A DNA stretch of 15,250 bases from CAZKTF01 sp964555565. GTDB taxonomy: Bacteria > Planctomycetota > JAJSAM01 > JAKLKS01. A model generated the notes under the pieces. That model saw only the letters and a program-made list of their open reading frames with translations. It was not told the DNA's origin and searched no databases. Shown piece by piece: positions 7,068-12,551 of the stretch. The stretch lies in NCBI GenBank assembly GCA_964555565.1, contig CAZKTF010000065.1:1-15250 (forward strand), written 5' to 3'. How positions within the stretch are numbered: the first letter of the stretch is position 1; every line of letters starts with the position of its first letter. The translations under genes and the position numbers were made by a program.

Positions 7068-8950
7068 GGGCGATCCTGGAGCGGGACTTCCTCTCCGTGG
7101 CAGCGCGCCCCCGGGCGTTCCTCGTCCGCTGGCTCGCCGGTCTCGCCGTCGCGGCGGCGGTCGGCGTCCCCTTCCTCCTCGCCTCCCGCGCCGAGGTCGC
7201 GCGCCCGGACGTGCTGGGGGCCCAGGTGTTCCGCGCCGGGGGGGCGGCGCTCCTCGTCGTCCTCGCGCTCCTCACGCCCCCCGCCGCGGTCGGGGGGATC
7301 CTCGGGGAGCGGATCCGGGCCACCCTCCCCCTGGTCCTCGCGACGCCGGTGGGGCCCGGCGGCTTCGCGCTCGCGAAGATGCTCTCCCGCACGGGGACCG
7401 CCTTCTCGCTCGCCGCCGTGGCGCTCCCCCCCCTCACGCTGCCGGTCCTCCTCGGCGGCGTCGGGCTCTCGGACGTCGTGGACCTGGCGGCCTCGGCGCT
7501 GGGACTGGTCCTGGAGCTGGCGGCCTGGTCCCTCGTGGTCTCGGCCCTCTCCCGGCGCCTGGCCACGGCGGTCCTGCTCGCCTACGCGCTCCCGCTGCTG
7601 CGCTGGGTGCTCGTCGGGATCCTCATGGCCGGCCGCGCGGACCCCCCCGTAGACCTCGCGAACCCCGGGGGCGGCGCGAGGGCGCCGCTCGCCCTCGGGC
7701 TCTCCTGGACGGTCCTCAAGAGCACCCCGCTGCCGGCGTTCCTCGGCCTCTTCGACCCCGACGGCGCCCGCGGCCTCGCGCGGGCGCTCGTGCCCCCGGC
7801 GGCCGGGGCCAGCGGCCCCCTCCTCGACCTCCTGGCCCTTCCCGGCACGGGGTACCTGCTGGCGGCGGCGGCCGCCGCGGCGGCGGCGGTGCTGCTGGCG
7901 GGCCGGGCGCTCGCCGCCGAGAGGACCGGGTCCCCCTGGGGGTCCGGGATCGCCCGCGCCTTCGCGCGCCTGGAGCAGCGGGGACGCTCCTCCCCCGCCG
8001 GCAACCCCATGGCGTGGAAGGAGACCCGCCGCCTCAACGGCGCCACCTCCCGGCCGCTCTATTGGACCGTGCTGCTCCTCCTCTCCGCGGTCGAGGCGGC
8101 CTACCTGGCCCGCGGCCTTTCCGGGACCCCGCCCGAGCGGTTCCGGGACCTCGGCCTCTGGATCGCGGCCGGCCAGGCCACGACGCTCGCCCTGGTGGCC
8201 GCCGTGACCGCCGCCGCCGGCATCGGGCAGGAGAAGGCTCTCGGGACGCTCGACCTGCTGCGGGCTTCGCCGCTCACCGCGCAGGAGGTCCTGGCGGGGA
8301 AGTCCCGCGGGGTGCACCGCGGGATCCTCTTCCTCGGCCTCGTGCCGGCCGTCCACCTCCTCGCGCTCGGCGCGCTGGGAACGATCCCGGCGTTCACCGC
8401 TCTCCTCGCCGGCGTCCTCGTGGCCCTCCTTCCGGCCGCCTGGGCCACGGCGGGGTTCCGGTGCGGGATCCACAGGCCGAGCGCCGAGTCCGCCGTCTTC
8501 TGGGCCGTCGGGGTCTTCTCCGTCGCCCTCGTCGGGCTCCCGCTCCTGCACGTCGGCCTCGACGCGCTCGCCAACGCCATCGGGGGGAGTGACGCCGCCC
8601 CCGTCGTGCGCTTCCTGTCCAGGCTCGCGCTCGCCGGATGCCCCCCCGTCACGGTCTACGCCTCGCTCCGCCGGTACGACGCCGGGACCCCGGGCCCCGC
8701 CGACGACGGGGAGTGGGGCGCCGCCTCCCTCCTGGCGGCCTGGATCTGGGTCACCCTCCTCTACCTCCTCGTCCTCCGCGAGAGGGAAGCGCTGCCGCGG
8801 GCGCTCGCTCGCTCCTGGCGCTGGGAGGGCCACCCGCCCGCCCGGTCCCGCGTGCGGTCCTGGATCGACGCGCGCCGGAGCCGGGCCCGGAGGCACCGGG
8901 GGGAGCGGAAGGCCTCCCTCGGCCCCGCGCACCGGGAGCCCGCGGATTGA
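7064..8950 (+). CDS. ABC-2 permease, double-length with basic C-terminal tail (permease 2 of 3)
   Basis: 628 aa from GTG, overlapping the previous stop as GTGA and preceded by GGAGGAGGGGG (7052-7062). It starts MRAILERDFLSVAARPRAFL, nearly the same as permease 3. The first half carries GERIRATLPLVLATPVGP (81-98) and a hydrophobic Ala run in its last helix (266-280). The second half opens at AGNPMAWKE (312-320) and repeats the coupling element as ALGTLDLLRASPLT (392-405). Unlike its paralogues it ends in a cytoplasmic extension (about 571-628) rich in Arg (RSRVRSWIDARRSRARRHRGER), which could contact anionic lipid headgroups or another subunit. The fused-halves design gives roughly twelve helices. 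It is expected to partner with the single ATPase upstream. The call rests on topology and shared motifs; the substrate is unknown. Confidence 0.9.
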   Translation: MRAILERDFLSVAARPRAFLVRWLAGLAVAAAVGVPFLLASRAEVARPDVLGAQVFRAGGAALLVVLALLTPPAAVGGILGERIRATLPLVLATPVGPGGFALAKMLSRTGTAFSLAAVALPPLTLPVLLGGVGLSDVVDLAASALGLVLELAAWSLVVSALSRRLATAVLLAYALPLLRWVLVGILMAGRADPPVDLANPGGGARAPLALGLSWTVLKSTPLPAFLGLFDPDGARGLARALVPPAAGASGPLLDLLALPGTGYLLAAAAAAAAAVLLAGRALAAERTGSPWGSGIARAFARLEQRGRSSPAGNPMAWKETRRLNGATSRPLYWTVLLLLSAVEAAYLARGLSGTPPERFRDLGLWIAAGQATTLALVAAVTAAAGIGQEKALGTLDLLRASPLTAQEVLAGKSRGVHRGILFLGLVPAVHLLALGALGTIPAFTALLAGVLVALLPAAWATAGFRCGIHRPSAESAVFWAVGVFSVALVGLPLLHVGLDALANAIGGSDAAPVVRFLSRLALAGCPPVTVYASLRRYDAGTPGPADDGEWGAASLLAAWIWVTLLYLLVLREREALPRALARSWRWEGHPPARSRVRSWIDARRSRARRHRGERKASLGPAHREPAD

Positions 8951-10710
8951 GGGCGGTCCTGGAGCGGGACTTCGTCTCCGGGACGACGCGGCCGCGCGCG
9001 TTCCTCGCCCGCGCCATCCTCGGCGCGCTCGTCGGGGGGGCCGTGCTCCTCGCCTGGGCGGCGACCCCGGAGTGGCGCCGGGACCGGCCCGACGAGACGG
9101 GCGCCATGCTCTTCCAGGTCGGGGCGGCGACGCTGCTGGCGCTCATCGCGCTGCTGGCCCCCACGCTCGCCTCCGGGGTCATCCTCGTGGAGCGCTCCCG
9201 GGACACGCTGCCGCTCCTCCTCGCCACCCCCGTGGGTCCGGTCCGCATCGCGCTCGCCAAGCTGCTGGCCTGCGGGGGCACGGTCCTCTCCTTCGCGGCG
9301 GGGGCGGTCCCGCCGCTGACCCTCGTCGTCCTCTTCGGCGGCGTGAGCGGGGCCGACATCCTCCGGTTCGTCGCCTTCGCGCTGGCGCTGACGCTCGAGC
9401 AGTCCGCCTGGGGGGTCTGGGTCTCGAGCCGGACCCGGAAGGTCGCCACGGGCATCGTCCTCTCCCTCCTCCTCCCGCTCGTCCGGTGGGTGGGGACGAT
9501 GCTCCTGCTCCTCCTCATCACGCGGGGCAACGACGATCTCTTCAGGACCACCGCGTTCCACGTCGTCATCTCGACGACCCCGTTCTTCTCGCTCTTCTCG
9601 ATCTTCGAGCCCGGCGAGGTGCTCCGGGAGATGTCGCGGTCGGGGATCACCTCCCCCCTCGCCCAGGTCCTCCTCCACCCGGTGACCATCTACGCCGCCT
9701 TCGCCGTCCTCTGGGCGGGGCTCGCGGTCTGGTCGGCCGGCCGCCGGCTCGCCGTGGAGGCGGAACCCGCGGTCCCCAGGGGGGTCCTGGCGCGCCTCCG
9801 GCCCCGCTGGTTCGATCGCCTCCGGGAGGGGCTCCGGGCGCGGCTCAGGCGCCCGCTGCAGGACGGCGCGAACCCGATGACCTGGAAGGAGACGCGGCTC
9901 CTCAACACGGCCTCCTCGCGGGTCCTCTACTACGGGGTGCTCGCCTTCATGCTCGCGACGGAGACGTTCTTCCTCTTCGTCGTGGGCCCCGAGTTGGGGA
10001 GGGGCTCCCGCAGCGACGACTGGCACGGACTCCTGTCCTTCCATTCGGCGGCCATCGGGCTCGTCGCGGTGGTGAGCGGGGCGGCGGCCATGGCCCACGA
10101 GAAGACGCAGGGGACCTACGACCTCCTCCGCGCGACCCTCCTCTCCCCCGGGGACATCGCGCGGGGGAAGACCGCGGGGGTCCTCGCCGGGCTGCTCCTC
10201 CTCGTCGCCGTCCCCGTCGGGCACCTGTCGATCCTGGTCGTCGCCGGCTCCCTCCACCCCCTCGCGGCGGCCGGCGGGATGGCGCTCCTCCTCGTCCACG
10301 CCTGGCTCTTCGCCGTGATCGGGCTCCACCGGGGAGCCGTCGAGTCCTCGGCCGCCCGCGCGGTCACGAAGGCCCTCGTCGCCTACGTCGTCGTCCTCGT
10401 CCTCTGCCCGCTCGCCTACCTCCTCTACGGGGTGTTCGTCCAGTTCCGCGGCGACGGCCCGGTGGAGTGGATCCTCCCCGGGAGCCCCCTCGTCGCGATC
10501 CCGAGCCTGATGGGTTTCCTCGAACAGTCCGCCCGGGGAAACCTCACCGGGTGGGCGCGGGACTGGGCCCTCGGCTCGGCGGCCTGGTCGGGCCTCTGGC
10601 TCCTCGTCGCCGCGGTCCGCCACCTCGGCCTCGCCCGCGCCATCGCCCGGGACCTCGACCGCGAGGCCGGGCCCGCCCCCGTCCCCACTCCCGCCGGGGC
10701 CCTGCCCTGA
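8947..10710 (+). CDS. ABC-2 permease, double-length (permease 3 of 3)
   Basis: 587 aa from a TTG whose last bases form the stop of permease 2 (TTGA). GGGAG at 8934-8938 sits eight bases ahead, and the conserved start MRAVLERDFVSGTTRPRAFL aligns with permease 2 residue by residue, fixing the start. Half one contains VERSRDTLPLLLATPVGP (81-98), then PPLTLVVLFGGVSGADILR (122-140), again closely like permease 2. A linker with basic residues (266-307) leads to NPMTWKE (309-315), and half two has KTQGTYDLLRATLLSP (386-401). The high similarity of permeases 2 and 3 indicates a tandem duplication. It is the last gene before a 109-base gap with a new promoter candidate, so the ABC chain probably ends here, although no intrinsic terminator follows. 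Confidence 0.9.
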   Translation: MRAVLERDFVSGTTRPRAFLARAILGALVGGAVLLAWAATPEWRRDRPDETGAMLFQVGAATLLALIALLAPTLASGVILVERSRDTLPLLLATPVGPVRIALAKLLACGGTVLSFAAGAVPPLTLVVLFGGVSGADILRFVAFALALTLEQSAWGVWVSSRTRKVATGIVLSLLLPLVRWVGTMLLLLLITRGNDDLFRTTAFHVVISTTPFFSLFSIFEPGEVLREMSRSGITSPLAQVLLHPVTIYAAFAVLWAGLAVWSAGRRLAVEAEPAVPRGVLARLRPRWFDRLREGLRARLRRPLQDGANPMTWKETRLLNTASSRVLYYGVLAFMLATETFFLFVVGPELGRGSRSDDWHGLLSFHSAAIGLVAVVSGAAAMAHEKTQGTYDLLRATLLSPGDIARGKTAGVLAGLLLLVAVPVGHLSILVVAGSLHPLAAAGGMALLLVHAWLFAVIGLHRGAVESSAARAVTKALVAYVVVLVLCPLAYLLYGVFVQFRGDGPVEWILPGSPLVAIPSLMGFLEQSARGNLTGWARDWALGSAAWSGLWLLVAAVRHLGLARAIARDLDREAGPAPVPTPAGALP

Positions 10711-10773
10711 GACCGACCCCCGCCGCACGGGAATCCCCCCTCCCCGGCGAACCAACCGGGTGCCCCCCGCGTC

Positions 10774-10779
10774 TATACT
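10774..10779 (+). promoter_or_regulatory. TATACT -10 element, promoter for the coiled-coil/vWA genes
   Basis: TATACT differs from the TATAAT consensus at one base and is conspicuous in this GC-rich DNA. It is placed to start transcription near 10786, 34 bases before the ATG at 10820. No matching -35 is seen 16-18 bases upstream (10751-10758 reads accaaccg). It is the best promoter hexamer in the window, and it implies the last three genes can be transcribed separately from the ABC genes. Confidence 0.55.
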
Positions 10780-10784
10780 GGGTA

Positions 10785-10801
10785 CGGACGGGGTCCGTCC
10801 G
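10785..10801 (+). promoter_or_regulatory. 7-bp hairpin at the predicted 5' end of the second transcript
   Basis: CGGACGG (10785-10791), loop GGT, CCGTCCG (10795-10801). An alternative register ACGGAC-GGG-GTCCGT (10784-10798) is also perfect. It begins five bases after the -10, and the Shine-Dalgarno GGGGAGGT (10806-10813) is just downstream and left unpaired. It may be a 5'-end stabiliser or an operator overlapping the start site. Confidence 0.45.
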
Positions 10802-10819
10802 CGCCGGGGAGGTCCGGGA

Positions 10820-12151
10820 ATGAGCCTGATCCGGGAGCGGCTTGCCGAGATCCGGGGCCGCATGGCCGCCGCCGACGCCCTCGAGGACGCCCAGCGCGGG
10901 GTGGCCGCCGGGGCCGCGGTGGTGGTCCTGGCCGCCCTGGCCCGCTGGACCGGGGTCCTCGACTTCTCGACACCCGGAGTCCTTGGCGCGCCCGGGGTCC
11001 TCGGGGCGGCGGTCCTGGCCACGCTCCTCGTCCCCCTGGGCGGGCTCTTCCTCCGCCGCCGCCCGGCCCGCCGCGTGGCCCTGGCGGCCGACGCGCGCCT
11101 GGGCCTCCGCGAACGGGTCTCCACGGCCCTGGCCCTGGACGGGGGCGAGGTCGCCCCCTCGCCGCTTAGCCTCCTCGTCCCCGAGGACGCCGCGCAGGCG
11201 CTCGGCCGGGTCCCGGCCCGGGCGATCCGGCAGGCCTTCCGGCCTCGGCTCCTCCGGGGACCGCTGCTCGTGGGCCTCGTCGCGGCGGGACTCGGGGCGG
11301 CCGCGTTCCGCCTGGAGCCCCTCCGGAGCGCGGAACCCTCCGACCCCGTGGCCGCCGCCCGGTCGAAGGCCGAGAAGGAGGAGACCGCGCGCGCCGCGCG
11401 GAAGGTCCAGGAGGAGGCGCGTGCCGCCGAGGAGATGGCCGGGAAGAACAAGCAGAAGGCCCTCCAGGAGGTCGCCCGGGAGATCCGCCGCCAGGCCGAG
11501 GAGATGATGCGCACGCCCCCCGCACGGGCCGCGGCGCTCGCCCAGTTCCAGAAGATGGCCGAGCTCTCCCGCGAGAAGGCGGAGCGGCTGGCCGGCATGG
11601 ACCTGGCGAAGCTCCAGGCTCTCAAGTCCTCGGGGGAACTCTCCCGGGGCGACCTCGCCCTGGAGCGGCTCCTCGCGGCGCTGGAGCAGGCCGCCCTCCC
11701 GGACATAGGCTCGGACCTCCTCAACCTGGAGAAGGCGCTCGAGGGGATGGAGGGGACGAAGCCCCCCGACGCGGCCTCCCTCGAGGCGCTGAAGGATCGC
11801 CTGGAGGAGCTGGCCCGGGTTCTCGAGGAGAACGCCCGGGCGCTGGCCGACCGGCCCGACCTGGCCGAGGCGCTCGCGCTGCTCGGGGACCCGGAGCTCC
11901 TCCGGGAGCTGGCGAAGGAGATGGCCGAACTCATGAAGGTCCTCAAGGAGGAGGGCTGGGAGGCCTGTAAGGCCAGGTCCGGCGACCTCGCGAAGGCGAT
12001 GGCGAAGGCAGGCAAGGGCGGGCAGAAGACCATGCGCCTCACCGACGAGCAGCTCCAGGAGATGATCGCGCGCCTGCGCGAGCTGCAGCTCCTCGCCCGG
12101 CTCGGGAAGCTGGCGGCCTGCCAGAAGTGCGGCCTCACCGGGGAAGGCTGA
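10820..12151 (+). CDS. Membrane-anchored coiled-coil protein, DUF4175-like head
   Basis: 443 aa. ATG10820 is preferred to a longer in-frame reading from 10760 because GGGGAGGT stands seven bases upstream and the promoter lies between the two. Hydrophobic segments at about 28-41, 57-78 and 148-163 anchor the N-terminal part. Between them, ARRVALAADARLGLRERVST (83-102) matches the 'D-x-x-LGL-x-x-R-x-ST' pattern of DUF4175-like and related planctomycete membrane proteins. From about 175 to 432 it is a long, highly charged, heptad-like helix (for example EKEETARAARKVQEEARAAE; KDRLEELARVLEENARALAD), probably a periplasmic coiled coil. The end carries CQKCG (434-438), a CxxC pair six residues from the stop. 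The frame continues past two TGA codons into the next gene. It lies upstream of the vWA protein, so a joint envelope complex is likely. Exact function unknown. Confidence 0.8.
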   Translation: MSLIRERLAEIRGRMAAADALEDAQRGVAAGAAVVVLAALARWTGVLDFSTPGVLGAPGVLGAAVLATLLVPLGGLFLRRRPARRVALAADARLGLRERVSTALALDGGEVAPSPLSLLVPEDAAQALGRVPARAIRQAFRPRLLRGPLLVGLVAAGLGAAAFRLEPLRSAEPSDPVAAARSKAEKEETARAARKVQEEARAAEEMAGKNKQKALQEVAREIRRQAEEMMRTPPARAAALAQFQKMAELSREKAERLAGMDLAKLQALKSSGELSRGDLALERLLAALEQAALPDIGSDLLNLEKALEGMEGTKPPDAASLEALKDRLEELARVLEENARALADRPDLAEALALLGDPELLRELAKEMAELMKVLKEEGWEACKARSGDLAKAMAKAGKGGQKTMRLTDEQLQEMIARLRELQLLARLGKLAACQKCGLTGEG

Positions 12152-12184
12152 GAGGGGGGCGACGAGGGTCCCGGGGGGACCTGA

Positions 12185-12520
12185 ATGGGGCTCGGCCTCG
12201 GTCGAGGCCTGGGGTTGGGGTTCGGGGAGATGCCGGGCATGGGCATGGGCCCCGGGATCGGGATGGGGCCGCGCCCGATCTCCCCGGACGACAGGGGGCT
12301 CCGGTCGGAGAAGACGCGCGGCAAGCTCGCGGGGCAGGGCGAGATCAACGAGTTCGAGAACTTCAAGGGGCTCCCGGGCGAGGAGGGCGAGGCGAAGATC
12401 GAGCTGAATGCCATCCTCCAGTCGGCCGCGCAGGAGGCGGAGGAGGCCCTCGGCCACGAGGAGATCCCGCGCCGCCGGGCGGAGGCGGTGAAGAAGTACT
12501 TCGAGGGGGTCAAGAAGTAG
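12185..12520 (+). CDS. Small Gly/Met-rich protein with charged C-terminal domain
   Basis: 111 aa, ATG12185, with purine-rich GGGGGGA (12173-12179) as ribosome-binding site. Residues 1-28 are almost entirely Gly, Met, Leu and Pro (MGLGLGRGLG, then MPGMGMGPGIGMGP). Residues 33-111 are a compact charged domain: EKTRGKLAGQGEI, KGLPGEEGEAKIEL, AAQEAEEALGHEEIP and finally AVKKYFEGVKK. From memory of planctomycete homologues, such a Gly-rich linker plus a domain ending in 'IP-x-x-Y/R-x-x-V-K-x-YF' usually forms the tail of the coiled-coil protein encoded just upstream. Here it is in the same reading frame but behind two TGA codons (12149 and 12182), 33 bases after the first. It is therefore either an independent, translationally coupled subunit or a detached tail. 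No signal peptide is seen. Confidence 0.7.
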   Translation: MGLGLGRGLGLGFGEMPGMGMGPGIGMGPRPISPDDRGLRSEKTRGKLAGQGEINEFENFKGLPGEEGEAKIELNAILQSAAQEAEEALGHEEIPRRRAEAVKKYFEGVKK

Positions 12521-12551
12521 AGTCTGCGGGGGGACACCGGGCCACGGCGCG

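Noticed and set aside
10711..10773. Intrinsic terminator after permease 3
   Set aside because: Only a 5-bp CCCGG/CCGGG pairing with an 8-base loop (10743-10760) and no T-run. Not enough to call.
12149..12210. Selenocysteine decoding at the TGA codons, with hairpin GGCCTC-GGTC-GAGGCC (12194-12209) as a bacterial SECIS
   Set aside because: The hairpin is about 15 bases after the second TGA and has G in its loop, which is superficially SECIS-like. But two TGA codons in a Gly-rich linker, no redox context at the second, a ribosome-binding site and ATG right after, and a short 6-bp stem make coupled translation simpler.
12493..12502. GAAGTACTTC palindrome near the end of the small protein gene
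   Set aside because: It is fully explained by codons for KKYFE in the conserved C-terminal motif.
12518..12523. TAGAGT as a -10 element for the vWA gene
   Set aside because: It overlaps the TAG stop, has no -35 and no 5' hairpin like the other two candidates. The 31-base gap is better explained by co-transcription.
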